Of a stretch of DNA of 34,604 bases, positions 1-9,337 are shown in pieces. The DNA lies in contig JBDTOO010000038.1 of the NCBI GenBank assembly GCA_039933215.1, positions 1 to 34,604 on the forward strand. The letters run 5' to 3'. Each line of letters starts with the position of its first letter. The stretch's first letter is position 1. Source of the stretch: JALYUA01 sp039933215. GTDB lineage: Bacteria > Acidobacteriota > Thermoanaerobaculia > UBA5066 > Gp7-AA6. The notes under the pieces were generated by a model, which saw only the letters and a list, made by a program, of their open reading frames with translations, did no database searches and had not been told where the DNA came from. Made by a program: the position numbers and the translations under genes.

Positions 1-1186
<1,186 letters not shown>

Positions 1187-1257
1187 CCGTGTCCTCTCCG
1201 GCGCTCCGACGGCCTGGGCCGGCGGCTCTCCTGATTCTCGATGCCGCGCCGAGGAGA

Positions 1258-1287
1258 ATTCTAGAAGATTGAGTCTCGTCGTGTCAA
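1258..1287 (-). promoter_or_regulatory. clpB promoter, sigma70-like
   Basis: On the minus strand a perfect -35 TTGACA (1282-1287) is followed after 18 nt by TAGAAT (1258-1263), 5 of 6 to TATAAT. This is the best promoter in the window. Transcription would start near 1251 and give a leader of about 65 nt. The -35 lies inside the proximal HAIR-like repeat, so a bound repressor would block RNA polymerase. Confidence 0.7.
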
Positions 1288-1288
1288 G
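1268..1288. promoter_or_regulatory. HAIR-like operator, promoter-proximal
   Basis: ATTGAGT-N7-TGTCAAG matches the HspR inverted repeat consensus CTTGAGT-N7-ACTCAAG at 11 of 14 arm positions with the exact 7-nt spacer. It covers the clpB -35 element. HspR controlling clpB is known in actinobacteria and epsilonproteobacteria. No hspR gene is in this window, so the regulator is inferred. Confidence 0.6.
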
Positions 1289-1303
1289 CCAAAAAGTGTA
1301 TTA

Positions 1304-1346
1304 CCTTAGTCTGCAAGACTCAATATTTAACTCATTCAGGCTCAAG
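1304..1346. promoter_or_regulatory. Two further HAIR-like inverted repeats
   Basis: 1304-1324 reads CCTTAGT-N7-ACTCAAT (11 of 14 arm matches). 1326-1346 reads TTTAACT-N7-GCTCAAG (10 of 14). Both keep the 7-nt spacer. They lie upstream of the clpB promoter and end just before the queC stop codon. Start-to-start spacings from the proximal site are 36 and 22 bp. Three sites in a row make chance less likely than one alone. Confidence 0.5.
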
Positions 1347-1349
1347 GTC

Positions 1350-2033
1350 TTAGGTGCGAAGAGGGTCGGAAATGCCGGCTTCGGCGAACCCTTTCTCTCG
1401 GAGAAGGCAGGAGTCGCACCTCCCGCACGGACGGCCGTCGGGGGAGGGGTCGTAGCAGGAGCTCGTGAGCGAAAAGTCGAGTCCGAGCGTCCGGGCGCGC
1501 TCCACGATCTGCGCCTTGGTCAGGGCGAGAAGGGGCGCGCGGATGCGGAACCCCCGTCCTTCGATACCGGCCTGAGTCCCGAGATTCGCCATCCGCTCGA
1601 ACGCCTCGAGAAATTCCGGCCGGCAGTCGGGGTAACCCGAGTAGTCGAGCGCATTCGCGCCGAGAAAGATGTCCCGCGCGCCCTCCGCTTCGGCCCACGC
1701 GAGAGCGTGGGAGAGAAAGAGCGTGTTGCGCGCGGGGACGTAGGTGGCGGGGATCGGGACGGCCCCGAGGGCGTCCTTCGGCACCGCCCGCGCCGGATCG
1801 GTCAGCGCCGACGCTCGCGGCGCCGCGAGATCGATTTTCGCCACGTGATGCCGGCGCGCGGCGTATCGGGCGGCGAGCGCCCGCGCCCGCTCGAGCTCGA
1901 TCCGGTGCCGTTGCCCGTAGTCGAAAGAGAGCGCGAGGACGTCCTGTCCCTCGCTCCGGGCAATCAGGAGACAGGTCGCGGAATCGAGCCCCCCGGAGAG
2001 AAGAAGGACGCAGGAAGGGGCGGAGCCGGTCAT
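1350..2033 (-). CDS. queC: 7-cyano-7-deazaguanine (preQ0) synthase QueC
   Basis: ATP-dependent conversion of 7-carboxy-7-deazaguanine to preQ0, the queuosine precursor; cytosolic. 227 aa, a normal family length. The PP-loop SGGLDS is at residues 13-18. A C-terminal zinc site is visible as a Cys followed by CGRCDSC (Cys about 193, 203, 206, 209). The ATG start overlaps the queE stop (ATGA, 2030-2033), so translation is probably coupled. It is the last gene of the minus-strand run that begins with the copper ATPase. queD, queF and folE are not in the window, so the pathway must be completed elsewhere. Confidence 0.95.
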   Translation of the reverse strand: MTGSAPSCVLLLSGGLDSATCLLIARSEGQDVLALSFDYGQRHRIELERARALAARYAARRHHVAKIDLAAPRASALTDPARAVPKDALGAVPIPATYVPARNTLFLSHALAWAEAEGARDIFLGANALDYSGYPDCRPEFLEAFERMANLGTQAGIEGRGFRIRAPLLALTKAQIVERARTLGLDFSLTSSCYDPSPDGRPCGRCDSCLLREKGFAEAGISDPLRT

Positions 2034-2695
2034 CGCCCCGGCACGTCGCCCCAGAGGATCTTGTGGAGCTGGAGGCCGAGCCGGACGGGACGGCCGGCGT
2101 CGCGAATCCACGCGGCGAGCCGCTCGGCGGGAAGCTCTTCCCACGCGGGCGAGAAGGTCACCGGATGGAGGCGGTCGAGATCGCGGCGGCGTACGAGGTC
2201 GAGCGCCCAGTCGAAGTCGCGGCGATCGGCGAGAACGAACTTGAGCTCGTCCTGCGCTCCCAGGAGGTCGAGGTTCTTCGCCAGATTCGCCGGCTCCATC
2301 CCGCTGCCGGGCGCCTTGACGTCGACGATCTTGATCACGCGCGGGTCCACGCGATCGATCGACACGTGCCCCCCGGTCTCGAGCATCACGGTCCGCCCGC
2401 CCGCGAGCAGCCCCTCCATCAGGGGATAGACGCCTTCCTGCTCGAGCGGCTCGCCGCCCGTTACCTCGACGAGATCGGTGTCGAGCGCGAGGGTCCGCCG
2501 GATGGCTTCGCCGACATCCATCTCTTCGCCGCCCGAGAAGGCGTACGCCGAATCGCACCATGTGCATCGGAGGGAGCAGCCGGTGAGTCGCACGAAACCG
2601 CAGGGCAACCCCGCGCGGGTCGACTCGCCCTGGAGCGATCGAAAGATCTCCGTGATGCGAAGGGTCGCGCGGCCGTCAGGACCGGTGTCGGCCAC
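2030..2695 (-). CDS. queE: 7-carboxy-7-deazaguanine synthase QueE (radical SAM)
   Basis: Radical SAM enzyme that contracts the ring of 6-carboxytetrahydropterin to 7-carboxy-7-deazaguanine, the step before QueC. 221 aa. The substrate-loop signature ITEIFRSLQGE is at 14-24. The cluster motif is CxxxCxxC (Cys 40, 44, 47), followed by TGGEP (79-83). The GTG start at 2695 directly follows the TGA of the cupredoxin gene with no gap, and the stop overlaps queC. No better in-frame start precedes the conserved block. Adjacency to queC makes the assignment firm. Confidence 0.94.
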   Translation of the reverse strand: MADTGPDGRATLRITEIFRSLQGESTRAGLPCGFVRLTGCSLRCTWCDSAYAFSGGEEMDVGEAIRRTLALDTDLVEVTGGEPLEQEGVYPLMEGLLAGGRTVMLETGGHVSIDRVDPRVIKIVDVKAPGSGMEPANLAKNLDLLGAQDELKFVLADRRDFDWALDLVRRRDLDRLHPVTFSPAWEELPAERLAAWIRDAGRPVRLGLQLHKILWGDVPGR

Positions 2696-3106
2696 TCAGG
2701 GCTCCACGACCTGGATCTTCCCGTGCAGCATGTTCATGCCGCACGCGAAGGGGAACTCCCCGGTCCGCGCGGGCAGGATCCGCACGTTCGTCCGTCCGTT
2801 CGCGAGGAGAGACTGCCGGATCCCGAATTCGGGCATGACGATCTCGTCCGAGCAGGGGCTCGACTCGCGGCGGTCGAAGACGATCGTCAGGGGAACCCCC
2901 CGCCTCGCGATCACGGTGTCCGGATCGTAGCCGCCCTCGATCCGGATCGTCACACTGTCGCCTTCTCCCGCGGGTGCCGCGGTCGCGCGCGTGCCGGGGC
3001 GACGGCTGCGGCCGCCGAAGAAGAACCACCAGAGGAAGGCGATCGCGCCGATGCCCGCGGCGATCGCGGCGATCCGGTCGGAGGTCCACGGGAACCGGAT
3101 GATCAC
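2696..3106 (-). CDS. Membrane-anchored cupredoxin-domain protein
   Basis: 136 aa. One N-terminal membrane helix (about residues 8-27) is followed by a short Arg/Ala linker and a cupredoxin-like beta domain (about 50-136). The C-terminal part carries FACGMNMLHG, a Cys/Met/His arrangement typical of small copper-binding cupredoxin_1-type domains fused or adjacent to copper ATPases; another Cys sits in SSPCSDE. The GTG start overlaps the copA stop by four bases (GTGA, 3103-3106). A role in copper delivery or scavenging on the outer face of the inner membrane, partnering the ATPase, is inferred from domain and context. The GTG is the only sensible start, since a longer frame would lie inside copA. 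Confidence 0.8.
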   Translation of the reverse strand: MIIRFPWTSDRIAAIAAGIGAIAFLWWFFFGGRSRRPGTRATAAPAGEGDSVTIRIEGGYDPDTVIARRGVPLTIVFDRRESSPCSDEIVMPEFGIRQSLLANGRTNVRILPARTGEFPFACGMNMLHGKIQVVEP

Positions 3107-5607
3107 CGCGAGCTCCGCCGGGCAAGACGCAGGCTGTTGGCGACGACGGAGACGGACGACGCGGCCATCGCGGCGGAAGCGAGCATCGGGGAGAGCAGCC
3201 ACCCCGTGAACGGATAGAGCGCTCCTGCCGCGACGGGAATGCCGACGAGGTTGTAGACGAAGGCAAAGAAGAGGTTCTGCCGGATCGTGGCGATCGTCCT
3301 CTGCGAGAGGTCGATCGAGTCCGCGACGCCGCGCAGGTCTCCTCCGACGAGCGTGACGTCCGCCGCCTCGATCGCCACGTCCGCGCCCGCCCCGAGCGCG
3401 ATTCCGACGTCGGCGCGCGCGAGGGCGGGGGCATCGTTGACGCCGTCACCGACCATCGCGACGACGGCTCCCCGCCGTTGCAGCAGCTCGACGAAGGAGG
3501 CCTTGTCGGCGGGGAGGACCTCCGCGAAGACCTCGTCGATGCCGACGCGGCGCGCGATGGCCCGCGCGGCCTCCTCGCGGTCTCCGGTCACGAGGGCCAC
3601 GCGGATCCCCCGGGCTTTCAGCCGCCGGACCGCTTCGGCCGACCCCGCCTTCTCGCGGTCCGCGACGATCAGGACGCCCAGGATCCGGCCCTCCTTCGCG
3701 ACGAGGAGGGGAGTCTTTCCCTCCGCGGCGAAACGCTCGACGTCCTCCGCCACGGCGGCGAAGTCGATGCGCTCTTCCTCGAACATCCGCGCGTTTCCGA
3801 CCGCGGCGCGCCGCCCCTGGACGCGCCCGACGACGCCTCGACCCGCGCGGGACTCGAAGCTCTCGACGGAGGGGATGACGACGCCCTTCTCGCGGGCGGC
3901 CTGGACGAGCGACTCGGCCAGCGGGTGCGCCGACCGGCTCTCGAGCGCGGCGGCGATCCCCAGGATGTCGGCGTCCGTCGTCCCGGCCAGGAGGACGCGG
4001 TCGGTCAGTCGCGGGCGACCCTCCGTCACGGTCCCCGTCTTGTCGAGGAGGACGGCGGTCACGGCGCGGGCTCGCTCGAGCGCGTCCGCGTTGCGGAAGA
4101 GGATTCCCCGGCTCGCGCCCCGCCCGGTCCCGACGAGGATGGCCGTCGGCGTCGCGAGCCCGAGCGCGCACGGGCAGGCGATCAGGAGAACGGACGCGAG
4201 AACGACCGTCGCCAGCGCGGCGCGAGGCTCGGGCCCGGCGACGTACCAGGTCACCCACGCCGCGACACCGATCGCGAGCACCACGGGCACGAAGATTCCG
4301 GCCACGCGGTCGGCGAGCTTCTGGATCGGCGGCTTCGACGCCTGCGCCTGCCGCACGAGGCGCACGATGTGCGCGAGCGCGGTGTCGCTTCCGACGGCGG
4401 TCGCTTCCACCTCCAGCGCGCCCTGCTGGTTGAGCGTCCCGCCGATCACGCGCGACCCCGCCTCCTTGTCCGTGGGGAGCGATTCGCCGGTCACCATCGA
4501 CTCGTCGACGGCCGAGACCCCGTCGCGAACGATGCCGTCCACGGGGATCGCCTCTCCCGGCTTGACGAGAAGCCTCTCGCCGACCAGGACCTCGGAAAGC
4601 GGAACGTCGATCTGGATTCCGTTTCGAAGCAGGCGGGCCTTCTTCGGCGCGAGATCCATCAGTCGCCGGACGGCTGCGGACGTGCGGCCCCGCGCGCGCG
4701 TCTCGAGGAGCCGGCCGAGCAGGACGAGGGTGACGATGACTCCCACGGACTCGTAATAGACGTGCCCGGCCGCTCCGGCGGCGGCGAGCTTCGACGGAAA
4801 GAACGTTCCCGCCGCGGAGAGGAGCATGGCGGCGGTCGTCCCGAGGCCGACGAGGGTGTCCATGTTGGCCGTCCGCCGGCGCAGCGTCCGGACGGCGCCC
4901 GAGAGAAACGGCCAGCCCGCCCAGACGTACACGGGCAGCGTCAGCGCGAGAAGCAGGAAGTCGCGCCCGCGGAAGGCGGCGCCGGCCATGGTGATCCCGA
5001 AGACCGGGAGCGTGAGGGCGGCCGAGAAGACCGTCCGGAGCAGGGTCTCCCGCTCCTCGCTCCGCGCGCGCAGATCCTCTTCCTGGGTCGGCGACTCGGT
5101 GGCGAGCCTCGCCTCGTAGCCGGTCGCGCGGACCGCGTCCGCGAGCATGGCGCCGTCGAGCGCCTCGCCGCGTACCTGGGCGCGGCCGGTGCCCAGGTTC
5201 ACCGATGCTTCGCGCACCCCCGGAACTCCCGTGAGCGCGCGCTCGATGGTCGAAACGCAGGAGGCGCAGTGCATGCCGTCCACGGCGAGGAAGATCGCGT
5301 CCGGCGCGGGGGCGGCCCGTCCGCTCTTGCGGCCGGCGCCCGTCCGGCGGGCGGGCGCTGCGGAGACCGCGGCCCCTGGCCCGGCGAACAGCGGGAGCGT
5401 TCGGCCCGTCCGGGCGGGGGCGGCGGGCATCGGTTCTGCGGGCATCGGTTCTGCGGCCACGCGGCCCGACGCGTAGCCCTCCCGATCCGCGTCGAATCGC
5501 TCTGCACACCCGGGCGAGCAGAAGTAGAACTTGCGTCCATCCCACGTGCGGCGCGCCGCCGCGCGCGATTTTTCGACCGACATCCCGCAGACCGGATCGA
5601 GCGCCAT
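3103..5607 (-). CDS. copA: Copper-translocating P1B-type ATPase with N-terminal YHS domain
   Basis: Inner-membrane heavy-metal ATPase, 834 aa. A YHS-type metal domain comes first (DPVCGM at 4-9, Cys 30 and 34). An Ala/Pro-rich linker with a repeated AEPMP follows. One HMA domain carries GMHCASC (111-117). ATPase hallmarks are complete: TGES (373-376), membrane CPC (478-480), DKTGT with the phosphorylated Asp (522-526), the HP motif of P1B pumps (about 561) and GDGVND (720-725). CPC plus HMA fits Cu+ export; Ag+ is also possible. It is followed by an overlapping cupredoxin gene and then queE-queC. A weak CATACT hexamer lies 6 nt upstream of the ATG. Confidence 0.93.
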   Translation of the reverse strand: MALDPVCGMSVEKSRAAARRTWDGRKFYFCSPGCAERFDADREGYASGRVAAEPMPAEPMPAAPARTGRTLPLFAGPGAAVSAAPARRTGAGRKSGRAAPAPDAIFLAVDGMHCASCVSTIERALTGVPGVREASVNLGTGRAQVRGEALDGAMLADAVRATGYEARLATESPTQEEDLRARSEERETLLRTVFSAALTLPVFGITMAGAAFRGRDFLLLALTLPVYVWAGWPFLSGAVRTLRRRTANMDTLVGLGTTAAMLLSAAGTFFPSKLAAAGAAGHVYYESVGVIVTLVLLGRLLETRARGRTSAAVRRLMDLAPKKARLLRNGIQIDVPLSEVLVGERLLVKPGEAIPVDGIVRDGVSAVDESMVTGESLPTDKEAGSRVIGGTLNQQGALEVEATAVGSDTALAHIVRLVRQAQASKPPIQKLADRVAGIFVPVVLAIGVAAWVTWYVAGPEPRAALATVVLASVLLIACPCALGLATPTAILVGTGRGASRGILFRNADALERARAVTAVLLDKTGTVTEGRPRLTDRVLLAGTTDADILGIAAALESRSAHPLAESLVQAAREKGVVIPSVESFESRAGRGVVGRVQGRRAAVGNARMFEEERIDFAAVAEDVERFAAEGKTPLLVAKEGRILGVLIVADREKAGSAEAVRRLKARGIRVALVTGDREEAARAIARRVGIDEVFAEVLPADKASFVELLQRRGAVVAMVGDGVNDAPALARADVGIALGAGADVAIEAADVTLVGGDLRGVADSIDLSQRTIATIRQNLFFAFVYNLVGIPVAAGALYPFTGWLLSPMLASAAMAASSVSVVANSLRLARRSSR
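5426..5455. repeat. Perfect 15-bp tandem duplication inside copA
   Basis: Two consecutive copies of GGCATCGGTTCTGCG encode a doubled five-residue unit (AEPMP-AEPMP) in the linker between the YHS and HMA domains. It keeps frame and probably arose by slippage in a disordered linker. Confidence 0.85.
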
Positions 5608-5652
5608 GGCCGAAGTATGCCCGGAGGAGGGGGGGCGATGCGTGGGCAGCGG

Positions 5653-7188
5653 TCAGGCTCCCGAGGCCGCCGCGGGAGGAGAACCGGAGGCCGCCTCGGC
5701 GCAGACGGCCGCGGCTGACGAAAAGGAGAAGCCGCCGATCGAGGCCGCCGACAGGATCGCCGTGTACGCGAAGCCATTGAAGAACACGAGCAGAAACGGG
5801 ACCCCGACCCAGTAATTCTGGGCAACCGCGAAGATCGTCGCGGCGAGAAAGTAGGCAGCGAGGAGGATCTCGCCCGCGAGAGAGTAGTTGCCGGAAGCGC
5901 GGTACTTCTTCGACCTCCACTCGCCCGAGCCGCCCTCGATCCGGTACTTCGGCGTGCGGGTGAACTCCGTCTGGCGGTCGAACACGGCTTCGATGACGGC
6001 GTGGAGATTGTTCAGGGAGAGCCCGATGCCGAGGGACATCAGGAACGGCATCAGTCTCACCGTCGGACGCCAGTCCCGGCCGATCTCCTTCTGGGAGGAT
6101 GCGTAGAAGGCGATGAAGGAGAACGTCGCCCCGAAGAAAAGGGGGAAATCGAGGATCGCCATCCGCTGCCATCCGATCCTCTCCCGGATCAGCATCGCCG
6201 GCACGATCAGCAGTGCCAGGATCACGACGAGCAGGTACGAGAAATTGTTGGTGAGATGGAACAGGGCCTCGAGCTTGACGCGGAGGGGAAAGCGGCTCCG
6301 GAGGATCGCGGGGAGGAGCTTCTTTCCCGTCTGGATCGAGCCCTTCGTCCACCGGTGCTGCTGCGACTTGAATCCGTTCATGTCGACGGGCACTTCCGCG
6401 GGCACGACGACGTCCTTCAGGTAGACGAAGCGCCAGCCCGCGAGCTGGGCGCGGTAGGAGATGTCGAGATCCTCGGTCAGGGTGTCGGTCTGCCAGCCGC
6501 CGGCGGAATCCAGGCAGCTCCGGCGCCAGATGCCCGCCGTCCCGTTGAAGTTGAAGAAGCGCCCCGAGCGGTGGCGGGCCGTGTGCTCGATCACGAAGTG
6601 TCCGTCGAGGAAGATCGACTGGATGCGGGTGAGCAGCGAGAACTCCCGGTTCAAGTGGTCCCAGCGCGCCTGGACCATGCCCACGCCCGGATCGCTGAAG
6701 TGGTCGAGGATCTGCCGGAGGATTTGCGGCCCCGGCACGAAGTCGGCGTCGAAGATCGCGACGTACTCGCCGGTCGCACTCGCGAGCGCCGCCTGCAGGG
6801 CCCCGGCCTTGTAGCCGGATCGGTCGCCGCGCGTGACGTGGACGACGTCGAATCCGAGCTGGCGGTAGCGCTCGACGGCCGCGGAGGCGATCGAGCGCGT
6901 TTCGTCCGTCGAGTCGTCCAGAACCTGAATCTCCAGCAAATGCTTCGGGTAGTCGAGCGCCGCCGCCGCGTCGATCAGTCTTTCGACGACGTAGACTTCG
7001 TTGTAGATCGGAAGCTGAACCGTAATTCGAGGAAGCGGATCGAGCACACCCGCCGGGCGCGGGTCTTCCCGCCGGTGGCGGTAGTAGAGGTGAACCATCA
7101 GGATCCGGTGCGCTCCGTAGACGGCGAGAAGCCCGAGCACCAGGTAATAGACGGCGAGCGTCGTGATCTGGGCCGCGTCAGTCGTCAT
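5653..7188 (-). CDS. Processive family 2 glycosyltransferase, CslA/BcsA-like
   Basis: Membrane GT2 enzyme, 511 aa. One N-terminal helix (about 10-30) is followed by a cytosolic GT-A domain with DDSTD (91-95), DAD (147-149), TED (238-240) and QQHRW (276-280), the D,D,D,QxxRW set of processive beta-glycan synthases. At least four hydrophobic segments follow (about 310-335, 345-365, 385-405, 440-490). The overall layout resembles glucomannan 4-beta-mannosyltransferase and cellulose-synthase-like enzymes. No PilZ or cellulose-operon partner is adjacent, so the polymer is unknown. The ATG at 7188 is well supported. It is transcribed toward copA, with a 45-nt gap, and may drive that operon. Confidence 0.85.
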   Translation of the reverse strand: MTTDAAQITTLAVYYLVLGLLAVYGAHRILMVHLYYRHRREDPRPAGVLDPLPRITVQLPIYNEVYVVERLIDAAAALDYPKHLLEIQVLDDSTDETRSIASAAVERYRQLGFDVVHVTRGDRSGYKAGALQAALASATGEYVAIFDADFVPGPQILRQILDHFSDPGVGMVQARWDHLNREFSLLTRIQSIFLDGHFVIEHTARHRSGRFFNFNGTAGIWRRSCLDSAGGWQTDTLTEDLDISYRAQLAGWRFVYLKDVVVPAEVPVDMNGFKSQQHRWTKGSIQTGKKLLPAILRSRFPLRVKLEALFHLTNNFSYLLVVILALLIVPAMLIRERIGWQRMAILDFPLFFGATFSFIAFYASSQKEIGRDWRPTVRLMPFLMSLGIGLSLNNLHAVIEAVFDRQTEFTRTPKYRIEGGSGEWRSKKYRASGNYSLAGEILLAAYFLAATIFAVAQNYWVGVPFLLVFFNGFAYTAILSAASIGGFSFSSAAAVCAEAASGSPPAAASGA

Positions 7189-7308
7189 GGGGCCGGCTCC
7201 GCGCCGCGAAGGTCAACGCGCTGGGCGATCTTCGGCGCGGCCGAGGCGATCGCGATCTCGTTTCTCTGGCTGCCCGACGCGAGGTTTCATCTGGAGGCGT
7301 ACCTTCTC

Positions 7309-8529
7309 TTGTTTCTCGCTGGCTCCGCCGTGGCGTGGGTCGCGGCCCGAAGTCTATCCGCATCCCCTGTGTCCTTCCTCATCCTCTGCGCCGCCGCGCT
7401 GCGCCTCACACTCGTCTTTCGGCCGCCGGACCTGTCCGAGGACGTCTGGCGTTATCTCTGGGACGGACACGTGGCTCGGGCCGGTTTTTCCCCGTGGGCC
7501 TTCGCCCCCGACGATCCCGCCGTTGCGAGGATCGCGCCGACGTTGAGAGCCCGCGTCGTCCACCGGGACATCCGGACTGTCTATCCGCCGGCGGCCCAGG
7601 CGGCGTTCCGTACCTTCGGGGGCTCCGAGAGCCCTTCGAGCCTGAAGATCTTCTTTGCCGCCGCCGACGTCGCCGTCGTGGCGATGCTCGCGGGCGCCGG
7701 TCTGCCCGGCGGCTCGTTTGCCGCGGCGCTCTACGCCTTCCACCCGCTTCCCGTCACGGAGATCGCCGGACAGGGACACGTCGACTCGCTGGGGGTGTGC
7801 CTCCTCCTCGCTTCCGTGCTCTTCGCGCTGCGGGGACGGAGGGTCTCGAGCGGCGCGGCGTTCGCCCTCTCCATCCTGACCAAGTACGTCGCGCTCGCGG
7901 CGTGTCTTCCTCTCTTCCGGCGTGGCGGATGGCGGGCCGCGGCCGCGGCGGGGGTTCTCGGCGCGGCCGTGTGGATCGCCGCCGCTCGGGGAGGAGCGTC
8001 CCCCGCGGGGGGCCTCGACCAGTACGCCACCCGCTGGGAATTCAATTCGGTCCTCTATCCCGCGGCGTTCGCGGGGATGGAAGCCGGCGCCATTCCCGCC
8101 CGCGCGAAGGCGGCGTTTCTCGACTGGAAGGCGTCGCACGGCCACCCGCCATGGACGTCGCGCGCCTTTCCCTTTTTCTATTCCGCGTTCTTCGCGCGGG
8201 TTTTTCTGGCCGCGGCGCTCGCCCTGGTGTGGATCGCCGTCGCATGGAGGAGGCGCGACGTGTGGGCGGGCGTGCTCGACTCGGTCGGCGCGCTCCTGAT
8301 CTTCTCGCCGACTCTCTATCCCTGGTACGCGATCTGGATCCTGCCCTTCGCCGCGGCCCGCCGCGATGCCGCCTTCCTCTGGCTCGCGACGGCTCTTCCG
8401 CTCTCTTACGCCCTGATGTATGCGACGCCGTGGGTCCCTCGGGCGCTCGTGTACGGGCTCGAATACGCGCCGTTCGCGGTCCTCCTTCTGCTGCGCGCGC
8501 GCGGCCGGCGGGATCCGGCGGCGGCGTGA
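7309..8529 (+). CDS. GT-C-like polytopic membrane protein (GT87/mannosyltransferase type), start uncertain
   Basis: Polytopic protein with the lipid-sugar-dependent GT-C signature LSEDVWRYLWDG and multiple hydrophobic segments to the C-terminus. LSPTLYPWY-like loops (here SPTLYPWYAIW) also fit alpha-mannosyltransferase-type families. The frame is clearly coding, but the hydrophobic N-terminus extends back to about 7222 with no ATG, GTG or TTG until a GTG at 7108, which would overlap the opposite gene. The ATG at 7187 is in another frame. I list the TTG at 7309 (GGAGG 11 nt upstream) as the first standard start; GTG 7330 or a non-standard upstream start are alternatives. Its stop overlaps truA by four bases. 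Substrate unknown. Confidence 0.7.
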   Translation: MFLAGSAVAWVAARSLSASPVSFLILCAAALRLTLVFRPPDLSEDVWRYLWDGHVARAGFSPWAFAPDDPAVARIAPTLRARVVHRDIRTVYPPAAQAAFRTFGGSESPSSLKIFFAAADVAVVAMLAGAGLPGGSFAAALYAFHPLPVTEIAGQGHVDSLGVCLLLASVLFALRGRRVSSGAAFALSILTKYVALAACLPLFRRGGWRAAAAAGVLGAAVWIAAARGGASPAGGLDQYATRWEFNSVLYPAAFAGMEAGAIPARAKAAFLDWKASHGHPPWTSRAFPFFYSAFFARVFLAAALALVWIAVAWRRRDVWAGVLDSVGALLIFSPTLYPWYAIWILPFAAARRDAAFLWLATALPLSYALMYATPWVPRALVYGLEYAPFAVLLLLRARGRRDPAAA

Positions 8530-9326
8530 AGGACTCCTCGGCGGCCGCCGGCCCGCGGTACCGCGCCCGCGTGGCCTACGTCGGCACGGGCTTCCGGGGT
8601 TTTCAGCTGCAGCACAACGCGGCGAGAACCGTCCAGAGCGTCCTCGAGGAGGCCCTCGCGATCTTCGCGGCGGCGCCGGTGCGGGTCCACGCGGCGGGAC
8701 GAACGGACGCCGGCGTGCACGCCGACGGCCAGGTGATCCATTTCGATCTGCCCTCCGCGCGCGAGCCGCTGCGCGTGCGCGAGGGCGTCAACGCGCTCCT
8801 GCCCTGGGACGTGCGGATCCTGGACGTCGGAGTCGCGCCCGAGGGATTCCTCGCGCGCCGCGACGCGGACTGGAAGGAATATCTCTACCGGTGGAGCCGC
8901 GCGCCGGTCATCCCGCCGCGAGAGTCGCCGTTCGTGGCGCCGATCGCGTCGCGAGCGCTGGCCGCCCCGATGTCGCACGCCGCCCGCGACCTCGCCGGGA
9001 GGAAAGACTTCGGCGCGTTCGCCGTGCGCGTCTCACGGGATGCCGGCGGCGTTCGACGCGTCCACTTCGCAGGCGTCGAAGAATCGGGCGACGAGATACG
9101 GCTCCGGATCCGCGGCGACGCCTTCCTGCGAGGGATGGTTCGCTCGATCTGCGGGGTTCTCGCGCACGTCGGCCGCGGTCGCGCCCCCGAGACTCGGATC
9201 GCGGAGATCCTCGCGACGGGCGATCGCGGACTCCTCGCGCCCAAGGCTCCGGCCTGCGGCCTGAGCCTCGTCCTCGTCCATTACCCGGGGGACCCCGAGC
9301 CCGGGGTCGGATCCTCCGAAGCCTGA
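8526..9326 (+). CDS. truA: tRNA pseudouridine(38-40) synthase TruA
   Basis: Isomerises uridines 38-40 of tRNA anticodon arms; cytosolic. 266 aa. The catalytic motif GRTDAGVHA carries Asp at about residue 61. YVGTGFRGFQ at the N-terminus and FLRGMVRSI near the C-terminus are typical. The GTG start sits in GTGA overlapping the upstream stop (8526-8529), which favours this start over any internal codon. It ends 11 nt from the convergent cdsA end with no visible terminator between. Confidence 0.94.
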   Translation: MKDSSAAAGPRYRARVAYVGTGFRGFQLQHNAARTVQSVLEEALAIFAAAPVRVHAAGRTDAGVHADGQVIHFDLPSAREPLRVREGVNALLPWDVRILDVGVAPEGFLARRDADWKEYLYRWSRAPVIPPRESPFVAPIASRALAAPMSHAARDLAGRKDFGAFAVRVSRDAGGVRRVHFAGVEESGDEIRLRIRGDAFLRGMVRSICGVLAHVGRGRAPETRIAEILATGDRGLLAPKAPACGLSLVLVHYPGDPEPGVGSSEA

Positions 9327-9337
9327 CGGAGACGCCC

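Noticed and set aside
1187..1349. CIRCE-type (HrcA) operator upstream of clpB
   Set aside because: No TTAGCACTC-N9-GAGTGCTAA-like repeat; the repeats seen fit the HAIR pattern.
3446..6352. A 968-codon minus-strand frame overlapping copA and the GT2 gene
   Set aside because: Arg/Asp/Gly-rich shadow of the copA and GT2 coding frames with no motif. This is typical of high-GC DNA.
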